From NCBI GenBank assembly GCA_017849435.1, contig JAFIGY010000009.1, forward strand, positions 620,001-684,000: DNA of 64,000 bases, given 5' to 3'. This stretch comes from Chitinophaga niabensis. Its GTDB lineage: Bacteria; Bacteroidota; Bacteroidia; Chitinophagales; Chitinophagaceae. How positions within the stretch are numbered: the first letter of the stretch is position 1; every line of letters starts with the position of its first letter. The translations under genes were made by a program, and so were the position numbers. Under the pieces are notes generated by a model. It saw only the letters and a list, made by a program, of their open reading frames with translations. It had not been told where the DNA came from and did no database searches. Of the stretch, positions 1 through 8,625 are shown in pieces.

Positions 1-584
1 TGGACAAGGAACCGGGGCACAGCGTTGCGGAGGTTGTAGAGCAGCCTTTGGGCTTTACCCAGACTGTACGCTACTAATATGCTGTTCTTGCCGGATTGCT
101 CATTTTCGTGTATCCATAACCGTATGTCATCCATGATCGCTGCCTGTGGTTTCCAGTGGTAGATGGGGAGGCCGAAAGTAGATTCGGTGATGAAGACCTG
201 GCATTTCAGCGGCTCAAAAGCTCCGGAGATCCCGTCGTTCTCTGTTTTGTAATCCCCGCTCACCACCCATGTTTGACCCTGGTGCATAATCTTCACCTGT
301 GCCGAGCCGATCATGTGGCCGGCGGGATGGAAGGAAACGGTGACGCCGTTGAAATGAAGGGTTTCGCCGTAAGGCAATCCCTGTGCACTAATGTCTTTCC
401 CCAGCCGGAGCTGTAGCAGCGGCACACTGTCTTTCGTGCAGAGATAGTGCTGGTTGCCCCAGCGGGCGTGATCGGAATGGGCATGGGTGATCACTGCGCG
501 GGGTACCGGTTTCCAGGGGTCGATATAAAAATCTCCGGCCGGGCAGTAAATGCCTCTTTCTGTGAAGGTGAGCACTGATTCCAT
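1..584 (-). CDS. Ligase-associated MBL-fold DNA exonuclease, partial (3' end outside window)
   Basis: The minus strand is open from an ATG at 584 to the window edge, giving about 194 N-terminal residues. The protein starts MESVLTFTERGIYCPAGDFY and carries the metallo-beta-lactamase zinc motif HxHxDH (THAHSDH, about residue 33), then PAGHMIGSAQ and SGDYK, all typical of the beta-CASP-like branch. The combination resembles the ligase-associated DNA damage response exonuclease family, which normally sits beside an ATP-dependent DNA ligase and a Lhr-like helicase; those would lie to the left of the window. It is divergent from the sigma-factor gene at 623, with only 38 bases between start codons. 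The fold is clear; the exact subfamily is inferred from sequence resemblance. Confidence 0.8.
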   Translation of the reverse strand, partial: MESVLTFTERGIYCPAGDFYIDPWKPVPRAVITHAHSDHARWGNQHYLCTKDSVPLLQLRLGKDISAQGLPYGETLHFNGVTVSFHPAGHMIGSAQVKIMHQGQTWVVSGDYKTENDGISGAFEPLKCQVFITESTFGLPIYHWKPQAAIMDDIRLWIHENEQSGKNSILVAYSLGKAQRLLYNLRNAVPRFLV

Positions 585-610
585 GGCATATTAAAAATAG
601 GATAAAACTC

Positions 611-618
611 TATATTTG
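611..618 (+). promoter_or_regulatory. Bacteroidota-type -7 box (TATATTTG) of the sigma-factor gene
   Basis: TATATTTG matches the Bacteroidota -7 consensus TAnnTTTG. It ends four bases before the ATG at 623, so the transcript would start at or next to the start codon and be nearly leaderless. No good -33 TTG is visible at the usual distance, so the call is moderate. Confidence 0.4.
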
Positions 619-622
619 TGTC

Positions 623-1186
623 ATGAAGCGTTCCTCGTCAGATGCTTACGATCTAACGAACAGGCGGGATGATCATGAGTTTGTTTTCAGAACGTACTAT
701 GCAAGGCTTTGCTACTATGCCGAGAAATTTTTGCCTGGCAAAGCGGAGGCGGAGGATGTGGTGCAGGATACTTTTGTGAAGATATTTTCCGCATCCAGAA
801 GTTTCGGGCAGGAATCTGACAGAAAGCGCTATTTATATGCGATGGTCCGGAATGCCTGTCTCAACTATCTCCGACATAACAAAGTAGCGCAAAAGTTCGT
901 TGCACATCAATCTCCCGGTGAAGCGGATCATGAGCACATCCTGCAATACATCATTGATGCAGAGGTAACGGCCGCCTTGTACAGCGCGGTAGCTGCCCTG
1001 CCGGAAGGGTGCCGGACGGTATTTGAGCTGGGGTACCTGGAGGGACTGTCTAACCAGGAGATCGCAGACCAGTTACAGGTTTCCATTAATACTGTTAAAA
1101 CCCAAAAAGCGCGCGCACTACAGCTGCTGCGTCTTAAACTTACAGACCGGCTTTGGCTGGCACTTCTTTTCATCCTGGCCAGATAA
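623..1186 (+). CDS. ECF-type RNA polymerase sigma-70 factor (FecI-like)
   Basis: This 187-residue protein has region 2 at about residues 22-60 (FRTYYARLCYYAEKF followed by AEDVVQDTFVKIF, the -10 recognition helix) and region 4 at about 118-175 (ALPEGCRTVFELGYLEGLSNQ, then an HTH with VSINTVKTQKARAL). This is the architecture and length of Bacteroidota extracytoplasmic-function sigma factors. It is followed 91 bases later by a FecR-type anti-sigma and then a SusC with an STN signalling domain, so it probably directs transcription of that receptor set when the receptor is occupied, as in FecIRA systems. Family assignment is firm; the target promoter and ligand are inferred from position only. 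Confidence 0.93.
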   Translation: MKRSSSDAYDLTNRRDDHEFVFRTYYARLCYYAEKFLPGKAEAEDVVQDTFVKIFSASRSFGQESDRKRYLYAMVRNACLNYLRHNKVAQKFVAHQSPGEADHEHILQYIIDAEVTAALYSAVAALPEGCRTVFELGYLEGLSNQEIADQLQVSINTVKTQKARALQLLRLKLTDRLWLALLFILAR

Positions 1187-1277
1187 GGCCTTTTTTCTTC
1201 TCCAGCGGCATTAGACTTTTTTTTCGATCCTTTTCACCCGTTTCTTCATGGAAGGTGTTATAGGGATAAGTGCATAC

Positions 1278-2450
1278 ATGGAACAACCGGATTTCATAAC
1301 AGGGATTATTCTCCGTCATTTGCAGGGAGAACAGCAGGAGGGCGATCAGGAAGCCCTGCAGGCCTGGCTGGACGAAGACGTCCGGAACAGGGTGCTTTTG
1401 GATGAGCTGATGAATGAAGAGCAGCGCCTCCGGCGGCTAAATGCCTACCATGCCTATGAACAGGCCATCCCGGCTGCCTGGGAAATCGTAGCGTCCCGCA
1501 GTGGTCATCGTAACCGGAGCATGTTCTGGTGGGCGGCGGCAGCTGTTTTCGTGTTGGCATCGGCTACCGCTGTTCTGTTGATCCGGAAAGAGCATCGTAC
1601 GCAACAGTCTGTACAGGAAGCATCCCTTGCGACTGTGCAACCGGGTACAGCCCGCGCGCAGCTGACACTGGCAAACGGGAAGGTGGTCACGCTGGACCCC
1701 TCCGCCCCGGACACCCTCCGGGAAACCGACGGCACCCCCATCCGGAACGCATCCGGAAGCCTTCATTACCAGCAACAGCACAGAACTGGTCCATCCAATG
1801 AGATCCTCTACAACACACTCACCACTCCCCGCGGAGGAACCTATGAGGTGCTGTTGCAGGACGGTAGTCGCGTTTGGCTCAATGCCGCATCTGCCCTGCG
1901 TTATCCGCTGCACTTTTCAGGGAAGGACCGCACCGTTTACCTCAGCGGAGAAGCTTATTTCCAGATCAATAAAGATGCAGAACATCCTTTCCACGTAGCG
2001 CTGGAGCGCCGGGGCACCATCGAAGTGCTGGGCACGGCATTCAATGTGATGGCTTATGATGATGAACAAACCGCCAGAACTACGCTGTTGGAAGGAAGTA
2101 TCAGGATCGCCCATGGCGACCGGCAGCGATTGCTGCAACCGGGACAGCAGGCATTGACCAACAGCGAAAATGGCAGCCTGGAAGTTCTGCCCGGCGCAGA
2201 TGTAGAGCAGGCAACCGCCTGGAAACGCGGGTTCTTCTATTTTGACAACGAGGATCTGCCGTATATCATGCGGCAATTATCCAGATGGTACGACGTGGAT
2301 ATCGTGTATGAAGGCGACAATACCGGCCAGCACTACCATGGTGCCATCCGCCGCCAGGCCCGTATTGAGCAGGTGTTGGAGAAGATAGCGCTGGTAGGTG
2401 GACTGAAATTCAGTATGGAAGGACGAAAGGTGATCATCCGGACACAATAG
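1278..2450 (+). CDS. FecR-family anti-sigma / sigma regulator
   Basis: From the ATG at 1278 the protein has 390 residues: a cytoplasmic N-terminal region, one membrane helix at about 81-102 (SMFWWAAAAVFVLASATAVL), a periplasmic FecR domain at about 180-280 (TPRGGTYEVLLQDGSRVWLN, YLSGEAYFQI, VLGTAFNV) and a C-terminal DUF4974-like region at about 318-390 (FYFDNEDLPYIMRQLSRWYD). An upstream in-frame ATG at 1248 would add ten residues, but 1278 matches the usual family start (MEQPDFITGI) and has a purine-rich AGGGATAAG ahead of it. The family passes a signal from the STN domain of a TonB-dependent receptor to the partner ECF sigma; both partners are its direct neighbours. Confidence 0.92.
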   Translation: MEQPDFITGIILRHLQGEQQEGDQEALQAWLDEDVRNRVLLDELMNEEQRLRRLNAYHAYEQAIPAAWEIVASRSGHRNRSMFWWAAAAVFVLASATAVLLIRKEHRTQQSVQEASLATVQPGTARAQLTLANGKVVTLDPSAPDTLRETDGTPIRNASGSLHYQQQHRTGPSNEILYNTLTTPRGGTYEVLLQDGSRVWLNAASALRYPLHFSGKDRTVYLSGEAYFQINKDAEHPFHVALERRGTIEVLGTAFNVMAYDDEQTARTTLLEGSIRIAHGDRQRLLQPGQQALTNSENGSLEVLPGADVEQATAWKRGFFYFDNEDLPYIMRQLSRWYDVDIVYEGDNTGQHYHGAIRRQARIEQVLEKIALVGGLKFSMEGRKVIIRTQ

Positions 2451-2487
2451 GAACGCATCATTATAAAATAATCAAAAACCGATCTTG

Positions 2488-2529
2488 ATGGAGAAAGATC
2501 GCGGCCGCTTGCGGGCCGCAGTTCTCCAT
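2488..2529 (+). other. Strong two-tier RNA hairpin between fecR and susC
   Basis: ATGGAGAA (2488-2495) pairs perfectly with TTCTCCAT (2522-2529), and inside it GCGGCC (2501-2506) pairs with GGCCGC (2514-2519). There is no T-run after it, so it is not an ordinary terminator. It lies 28 bases before the susC start. It could be an mRNA processing or stability element that lets receptor and anti-sigma be expressed at different levels; that role is inference. Confidence 0.5.
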
Positions 2530-2557
2530 TGTTCAGGCGTCCAAAATCAAAATCGAC

Positions 2558-5500
2558 ATGAAACGATCAACCATTTTTCTAATCGCCTTACTGGGCTTGA
2601 GTATCAGTACCTATGCGCAGCAAATTACATTGAACACCAGAGATGCGCCGCTGTCGCGCGTATTGGAGGATATCCGCCAGCAGAGCGGGTTCTCCGTTTT
2701 TTATAATGCAGACCTGGTGAAAGCTGCCAACCGTATCACCATCCAGTTGAGCAAAGCAGAGCTGCGGGAAGCGCTGCGGCGCGTGCTGCAGGGCAGCCGC
2801 TTTACTTACCGCATCGAAGACAACACCATTTTCATCACCCCGATGAATCAGCCGGAAAATGTTGAGCAGCAGCCGTTCATTCTTTTGCGGGGAGCCGTAA
2901 AAGATAAAGAAAGCGGGACACCGCTGCCCGGTGCTACCGTTTATAATACAACCTTCAGGCGCGGCACGGTGACGGATTCAAAAGGACAGTTTATGATCAG
3001 TACACGTCCCGGAGACAATGTGACGGTATCTTACGCAGGGATGAATCCGCTTACTTTCAATATATCCAGGGGGACTAAGGAATTAAATGTCGAAATGACA
3101 AAAAGCAATACCAAGCTGGAAGAGCTGGTAGTGGTTGGATATTCGCAGAAGAAAGTCCCGGAACTGACGGGCGCCGTGCAGCGCATGTCCGGCGAAAAGC
3201 TGCGGGAAGGCGTTACTACCGTGAACGCACTGGCCATGCTCAAAGGGAAAGCCAGTGGCTTGTACATCACCGAAGCCGGCGGGGGCAGTGTGAGCAATCG
3301 CGGGCAGGTGGTAATGCGCGGCCAGGCCAGTCTTCCCGATGCCGGGAACACCAATTTCGGACCGTTGCTTGTAGTGGATGGTGTGATCTCCACCGCGGCG
3401 GACCTGCAGGACGTGGTGAACCCTAACGATATAGAAAGCATTACGATATTGAAGGATGCGGCTTCTACGGCTATTTATGGTTCCCGTGCGGCGCAGGGAG
3501 TGATCGTAGTCACCACCCGGCGCGGAACGGCAGGGAAGATCACCGTGGATCTCAGCCTGAAATATGGACAAACAAAGGATGACCGGCTGGTACGATTTAT
3601 GAACACCGATGAGCTGACCACACATATCAACCGGCAAATGGAGGCGATGTACAAGGTAACGCCATCGCTGCAAACGAGGTATCCTGCCTTGCAGGATTTC
3701 TATAATACTGCACGCCCCTTTAAAGATGCCGATCTGCAACATTACCAGAACTGGGATAAAGTATTGTTCACAGACGGGCATCAAAATGATGTGAACCTTT
3801 CCGTATCCGGTGGCAATGACAAGACCCGCGTATATACGGCACTCAACTGGTATCGTGAAGATGGTACGTTGCTGGATGACCGGCTCGACCGTAAAGCGCT
3901 TCGCGTCAACATCGATCAACAGATCAGCCGGAAGCTCTCCGTTGGTCTCAATGCCAGCGCGATCATCGATAAATACACGGCCAGTACCAGCGAGAACCAG
4001 TATTACCTCTTCCAGCCCTGGGTATTGCCCACCTATGCTAACGGACAGCTGGCAGATTCCATTCCCAATTACTCCTTCCGCCCTTTGTCCACCCCGGTCA
4101 CGCAGTGGTACGATAATCCCCTGTACTCACACAGCTACAATACCAGCATCCGTAAAATACAGAACTACCTTGGCTCTGTGATCCTGCGTTACAAGCTGTT
4201 TCCCTGGCTCACGCTGCAAAGCACCAATACTGCACAGCTGGGCAGCAACAATCTGAATTCCTATAAAGATCCACGCACATACCGTGGCCGCTATGACGGA
4301 CCTGCCAGCAATCGCATTCGCGTGAACGGTTCCCTCAGCATTACGGACACTAAGAACACGTATTTTCTTACCTCCAACCAGGTCAGTTTTAACCGCACGT
4401 TCAACCAGCATCAGGTGAGTGCACTCGTTGGTCAGGAATACGGGCGCACGGAAGTGGAAAGCTTTGCAATGGACGTATACAACACCGCATATCCCGGTGA
4501 GCGGAACGTGGGAGCTTTCAATAATTTCGGCACCTGGATCAACATCCTCACAGGTACAACGCCAACGCCTACACGTGTAACACCGGTGAGCAAGGCTTCC
4601 TTTTCGCTATTTGGTGAAGCTGGGTATAACTACCGGCAGAAGTATTTCGCCTCTGCTTCCCTCCGTCGTGACGCGTCCACCAACTTTGGCCGCAACAACC
4701 GTTACGGTATATTTTATTCCGTCGGCGGTGGATGGCTGATCAGCAGTGAACCTTTCATGCAATCCGTGCACGCCGTTTCCAACCTGAAGCTGCGTGCCGC
4801 TACCGGCACCAGTGGGAGAGAGGCCGGTGCGGACTTCCTGAACTTCACTGTTTACCAGGATAACGTGCGTTACGATAACAGCAGCAATTTCGGATCCACC
4901 ATCCAACGGTTGGGGAACGATGAGATCACCTGGGAAACCACCCATTCCACCAACGTTGGCCTCGACCTCAATCTCTGGAAACGCATCGACCTGAGCGTTG
5001 ACTGGTATAAACGCCGCAGCGCAAACCTGATACAGGTAGCGCAATTACCCAGCTACATCGGTTTTCCGCAGCAGATACGGAACATCGCGGAGCTGACCAA
5101 TACCGGCGTGGAGATCATGCTCTCCTCTGTGAATGTGCGGACGAAGAAAGGGTTTGAGTGGACAACAGATTTTAATATCAGTTTTAACCAGAACCGGTTG
5201 TCAAGGATCTTTGGCGATTCGCTGTTGGATAACTGGACGAGGAATTTTTACCGCTACAAAGGAGAAGACCTGAATGTGTTGAAAGCAATACCTTATGCCG
5301 GCGTGAATCCTGATAACGGGCGTCCGCTCTTTGAGAGGCAGATGCCGGACGGGAAAGTGATGCTGGTGGACAGTCTGCCGATTGTGCTGGCAGATGGTAT
5401 CCGCAGTTTCAGAACAGTCGGTTCCGCTACGCCGAAGTTTTACGGCGGTATTACGAATACTTTCCGCTACAAGGGGGTATCGCTCAGTGTACTCATCAAT

Positions 5501-5965
5501 TTCGTATATGGCAACAAGATCATGAACCGTTCAGTAGCCAACTTCCTGACCCCAACATCCTGGCAGAGCGGCTTCAATCTTGTGAAGCCGGATAAAAGCA
5601 TCCGGCTTTGGCAGGGGCCGGGAGACAAGGACGCGAACTATCCTGATTTCTACGATCCGGCTTTTGCACAACGGGGTAGCACCAGTTTCAGCTCATCCCT
5701 CATGTACCAGGATGCCAGCTACCTGCGCTTCCGGAACATCCGCCTGGGATACGATATACCGGTTTCCCTGGTGAGGAAAGCGGGTATTAGCCGTCTCAAT
5801 GTTTACATCAGTGCAGACAATCTTTTTGTGATCAAATCGAAGGAATTGTATGCTGCTGATCCCGAAGGCGCCCGTCTTGCTTCCACTGCCAACGATTACG
5901 CCGGTACGGGTGTGGCCAGTTCCATGCCGCGGCGTTTTCTCGCAGGTGTGAATGTTAGTTTTTAA
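2558..5965 (+). CDS. SusC/RagA-type TonB-dependent outer-membrane transporter with STN domain
   Basis: A 1135-residue receptor with signal peptide (MKRSTIFLIALLGLSISTYAQ), an STN domain at about 25-90 (DAPLSRVLEDIRQQSGFSVF), a carboxypeptidase-regulatory-like beta-sandwich at about 108-175 (GTPLPGATV, SYAGMNPLTF), a TonB-box-like stretch (LEELVVVGYSQKK), a plug (LLVVDGVISTAADLQDVVNP, SITILKDAASTAIYGSRAAQ) and a C-terminal beta-barrel ending in the usual aromatic-rich strand (RFLAGVNVSF). The STN domain is the receptor side of FecR signalling and fits the upstream sigma/anti-sigma pair. It forms an operon with the SusD gene 22 bases downstream. Substrate cannot be read from the sequence; no glycoside hydrolase is linked. 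Confidence 0.95.
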   Translation: MKRSTIFLIALLGLSISTYAQQITLNTRDAPLSRVLEDIRQQSGFSVFYNADLVKAANRITIQLSKAELREALRRVLQGSRFTYRIEDNTIFITPMNQPENVEQQPFILLRGAVKDKESGTPLPGATVYNTTFRRGTVTDSKGQFMISTRPGDNVTVSYAGMNPLTFNISRGTKELNVEMTKSNTKLEELVVVGYSQKKVPELTGAVQRMSGEKLREGVTTVNALAMLKGKASGLYITEAGGGSVSNRGQVVMRGQASLPDAGNTNFGPLLVVDGVISTAADLQDVVNPNDIESITILKDAASTAIYGSRAAQGVIVVTTRRGTAGKITVDLSLKYGQTKDDRLVRFMNTDELTTHINRQMEAMYKVTPSLQTRYPALQDFYNTARPFKDADLQHYQNWDKVLFTDGHQNDVNLSVSGGNDKTRVYTALNWYREDGTLLDDRLDRKALRVNIDQQISRKLSVGLNASAIIDKYTASTSENQYYLFQPWVLPTYANGQLADSIPNYSFRPLSTPVTQWYDNPLYSHSYNTSIRKIQNYLGSVILRYKLFPWLTLQSTNTAQLGSNNLNSYKDPRTYRGRYDGPASNRIRVNGSLSITDTKNTYFLTSNQVSFNRTFNQHQVSALVGQEYGRTEVESFAMDVYNTAYPGERNVGAFNNFGTWINILTGTTPTPTRVTPVSKASFSLFGEAGYNYRQKYFASASLRRDASTNFGRNNRYGIFYSVGGGWLISSEPFMQSVHAVSNLKLRAATGTSGREAGADFLNFTVYQDNVRYDNSSNFGSTIQRLGNDEITWETTHSTNVGLDLNLWKRIDLSVDWYKRRSANLIQVAQLPSYIGFPQQIRNIAELTNTGVEIMLSSVNVRTKKGFEWTTDFNISFNQNRLSRIFGDSLLDNWTRNFYRYKGEDLNVLKAIPYAGVNPDNGRPLFERQMPDGKVMLVDSLPIVLADGIRSFRTVGSATPKFYGGITNTFRYKGVSLSVLINFVYGNKIMNRSVANFLTPTSWQSGFNLVKPDKSIRLWQGPGDKDANYPDFYDPAFAQRGSTSFSSSLMYQDASYLRFRNIRLGYDIPVSLVRKAGISRLNVYISADNLFVIKSKELYAADPEGARLASTANDYAGTGVASSMPRRFLAGVNVSF

Positions 5966-5987
5966 AAACATCTAAATCAGGAATGAA

Positions 5988-7469
5988 ATGAAATATAAAT
6001 ATTTGACAGCTGCGTTGGCAATATTGTTTGCGTGTGCTGCCTGCGATAAAAAACTGGATGAGCTGACGCCGCATAATGTCAACTTTGAAGACCGGCAGTT
6101 CTCCACTCCTGACGGCTTCATGAAAGCGACCACGGGTAACTACGCCACGCTGGGCGGCGCAACGGAATACAGTCCCAGCTATGTACTGGACGCCCTTTGG
6201 ATGAACCTCGCCGAGTTCCGTGGGAATAATATCCGTGTGATTGATGCACCAAGTACCAATCAACTCAACAATGCCCGGGAACTGGATGCTTTCCTTTATA
6301 ATAACTCCGCACTGAAAGACTACGGGAATTCGCATTGGTACTGGAGGGGAGCATACCGTGTATTGCTGGGCGTGAACCTCGTGCTGAAGCATGTGAAGGC
6401 AGATGAAACCAATGATGATATCCTGAATGCCAAAGGGGAAAACCTCTTCCTTCGCGCCGTTCTTTTTTTCGATCTTGTCCGCCTCTACGGCAGGCCTTAT
6501 TATCAGTCGCCGGCTACTAATCCGGGCATCCCGCTGATCCTTGCGCCCATAACGGAATTGTCGGCCCGGCCACAACGGAACACGGTGCAGCAAACCTATG
6601 ATCAGATCATCAAAGATTTGACGGAAGCAGCGCGGCTGATGAAGAAAAGACCGAACAACAGTTTTGCGAACCGGTATGCGGCGTATGCCTTACTCTCAAG
6701 GGTATATCTCTACATGGGTGGGAATACCACTGCCCCCGATGCGAATTTCAACCGTAAAGCGAAGGAATACGCAGACTCTGTGATCCTGAACGGTGGATAT
6801 AATCTCTTGCAGGGACAGGCTTACGTGAATTATTACAACAGCGGCAACCAGGGCAATGCGGAAACGATCTGGGCGATCAATCATACCATCACGCAATCCA
6901 TCCTCGCCCAGTCATTTATGTATCCAACGCTATCCGGCTACAATGGTGGATGGGCGCGGCCTTCCAAAGACCTCCTCGACCAGATACCCCCCACAGACCT
7001 CCGCCGGAACTTCTACAAACTGAACATCTATCCCGGTAACAATACCGATACACTGGCCTGCATCAAATATGGCATCAACTATACGGCTATCTATTCCAAC
7101 TCGCCCGTGCATTACCTGCGCCTGGCAGAAATGTACCTGAACCGCGCGGAAGCAGCCGCAAAACTGGGGGAAACCACAAATGCACTGGCGGATCTGAATA
7201 CCATCCGCATGCGCGCGGGTCTGCCGCAGGCTATTAACCTGGCCGGACCGGACCTCCTCACAGAGATTCTCCGCCAGCGCCGCATTGAGCTCGCGTTTGA
7301 AGGGCACAACAGTTTTGATTATTTTAGGAACGGCCTGGCGATGGTGCGGAACTACAGCTCTTTCAGCAGCGGTCCGCTCACCGTCAACGCCACCGACCCG
7401 AAAGTGGTGCTGCGGCTGCCGCAGGACGAGATCTCCTACAATCCGGATCTTAAACAAAACGACCAATAA
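5988..7469 (+). CDS. SusD/RagB-family nutrient-binding outer-membrane lipoprotein
   Basis: 493 residues with a lipoprotein signal (MKYKYLTAALAILFACAACD; lipid-acceptor Cys about residue 19) and SusD landmarks: an early DxR-type region with WYWRGAYRVLLGVNLVLKHV, RAVLFFDLVRLYGRPYY, and the conserved C-terminal block RLAEMYLNRAEAAAKLGE followed by LNTIRMRAGL and ELAFEGHNSFDYFRNG. SusD proteins cap the SusC barrel and bind substrate at the cell surface. It lies between its SusC partner and a thioredoxin-like gene that starts five bases after its stop, so all three are probably co-transcribed. Confidence 0.95.
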   Translation: MKYKYLTAALAILFACAACDKKLDELTPHNVNFEDRQFSTPDGFMKATTGNYATLGGATEYSPSYVLDALWMNLAEFRGNNIRVIDAPSTNQLNNARELDAFLYNNSALKDYGNSHWYWRGAYRVLLGVNLVLKHVKADETNDDILNAKGENLFLRAVLFFDLVRLYGRPYYQSPATNPGIPLILAPITELSARPQRNTVQQTYDQIIKDLTEAARLMKKRPNNSFANRYAAYALLSRVYLYMGGNTTAPDANFNRKAKEYADSVILNGGYNLLQGQAYVNYYNSGNQGNAETIWAINHTITQSILAQSFMYPTLSGYNGGWARPSKDLLDQIPPTDLRRNFYKLNIYPGNNTDTLACIKYGINYTAIYSNSPVHYLRLAEMYLNRAEAAAKLGETTNALADLNTIRMRAGLPQAINLAGPDLLTEILRQRRIELAFEGHNSFDYFRNGLAMVRNYSSFSSGPLTVNATDPKVVLRLPQDEISYNPDLKQNDQ

Positions 7470-7474
7470 ATTTT

Positions 7475-8599
7475 ATGAGAAAACATTTGATAGGACTATT
7501 CGTGTTGCTGGCCGGACAAGCTTCCGCCCAGCAGCCCTTCACCTTAAAAGGCACCGTAAAGGGTCTGCAAAACGGGGTACTCTATCTCTCCTACGAAGGC
7601 CCCGCCGCCAGGGTGAAAGACAGCGCAACGCTGCAAAACGGAACATTCCAGTTCTCCGGCAGGCTGAATATCCCTTCCGTGGGCTATTTGATGCTGAAGG
7701 AAGACACCCGCAACGAGAACAATTCAACGATGGTGGTACTGGAACCGGATGTAACAGCTGATGCACAGCTGGAATACGGGCAATTCAGGAAAGCAGTGTT
7801 CAAAGGCTCTCCCTTGAACCGGCAGTACATGGCCCTGAATGAGGAGAAGAGAAAAGTTGAGCAGAAGTATGCGAAGCAGCTGGATTCCCTGCGCACGGAG
7901 AAAGATCATGAGAAGAATGCGGCTATCCGCGAGCGGCTGGAACCCTTTTTCAAAGAATCTGCTCAGGTGGATATCGATTTCTTCAACAAGTACCCGCAAT
8001 CTTTCATCACCCTCTTCTACCTGCGCTTTCATGTATCTTCATTGAGCCTGCAGGAGCAGGAAGGCTATTACAAACGGCTGGGTACGAAATGGCAGGAAAC
8101 GGCCATGGGAAAGGAATTGAAGAAAGAGATCGAGAACCTTAGGGCAGGGTCGCCGGGCAGCTTGGCGAAAGTTTTTTCCGGGAAGGACATTAACGGACAA
8201 CCGCTCAACCTCGCCGATTTTAAAGGGAAATATGTGCTGCTCGATTTCTGGGCCAGCTGGTGCGTACCTTGTAGAAAGGGAAATCCGCATCTGATCAGTT
8301 TATACAGGAAGTATAAGGACAGAGGGATTGAATTTATCAGCGTTTCAGACGATGATCGCAATCATGATGCCTGGAGAAAGGCGGTGGAAAAGGATGGGAT
8401 AGGGATGTGGAAGCATATATTAAGAGGTCTGCGCTATGATCCTGAAAAGGGATTTGATAGAACGAATGACATCAGCGAGGGGTTCGGGATACATACCCTG
8501 CCTACGAAGATATTGATAGATCCGCAAGGTAAGATCATCGGGCGTTACAGCTCGGAAGAAGGGCCTTTGGATGAAATGCTTGCATCGATATTTAAATAA
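7475..8599 (+). CDS. TlpA-like periplasmic thiol:disulfide oxidoreductase with DUF4369-type N-terminus
   Basis: 374 residues with a signal peptide (MRKHLIGLFVLLAGQASAQ), an N-terminal beta-rich domain of the DUF4369 kind (FTLKGTVKGLQNGVLYLSYE) at about 20-115, a helical linker, and a C-terminal thioredoxin/AhpC-TSA domain from about residue 235. The redox motif is WASWCVPCRK (CxxC), and a cis-Pro region is present (HTLPTKILIDPQGK). These proteins reduce or rearrange disulfides in the periplasm and are often the last gene of SusCD operons. Five bases separate it from susD, and a strong terminator follows directly. Its particular target is unknown. Confidence 0.92.
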   Translation: MRKHLIGLFVLLAGQASAQQPFTLKGTVKGLQNGVLYLSYEGPAARVKDSATLQNGTFQFSGRLNIPSVGYLMLKEDTRNENNSTMVVLEPDVTADAQLEYGQFRKAVFKGSPLNRQYMALNEEKRKVEQKYAKQLDSLRTEKDHEKNAAIRERLEPFFKESAQVDIDFFNKYPQSFITLFYLRFHVSSLSLQEQEGYYKRLGTKWQETAMGKELKKEIENLRAGSPGSLAKVFSGKDINGQPLNLADFKGKYVLLDFWASWCVPCRKGNPHLISLYRKYKDRGIEFISVSDDDRNHDAWRKAVEKDGIGMWKHILRGLRYDPEKGFDRTNDISEGFGIHTLPTKILIDPQGKIIGRYSSEEGPLDEMLASIFK

Positions 8600-8625
8600 A
8601 AAAAGAGGCGTGAGCCTCTTTTTTT
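8598..8625. terminator. Bidirectional intrinsic terminator
   Basis: AAAAAGAGGC and GCCTCTTTTT form a perfect stem around the loop GTGA, flanked by A- and T-runs on both sides. It sits between the convergent TlpA-like gene and the lipoprotein gene at 8624 and overlaps both ends, so it can stop transcription from either side. Confidence 0.9.
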
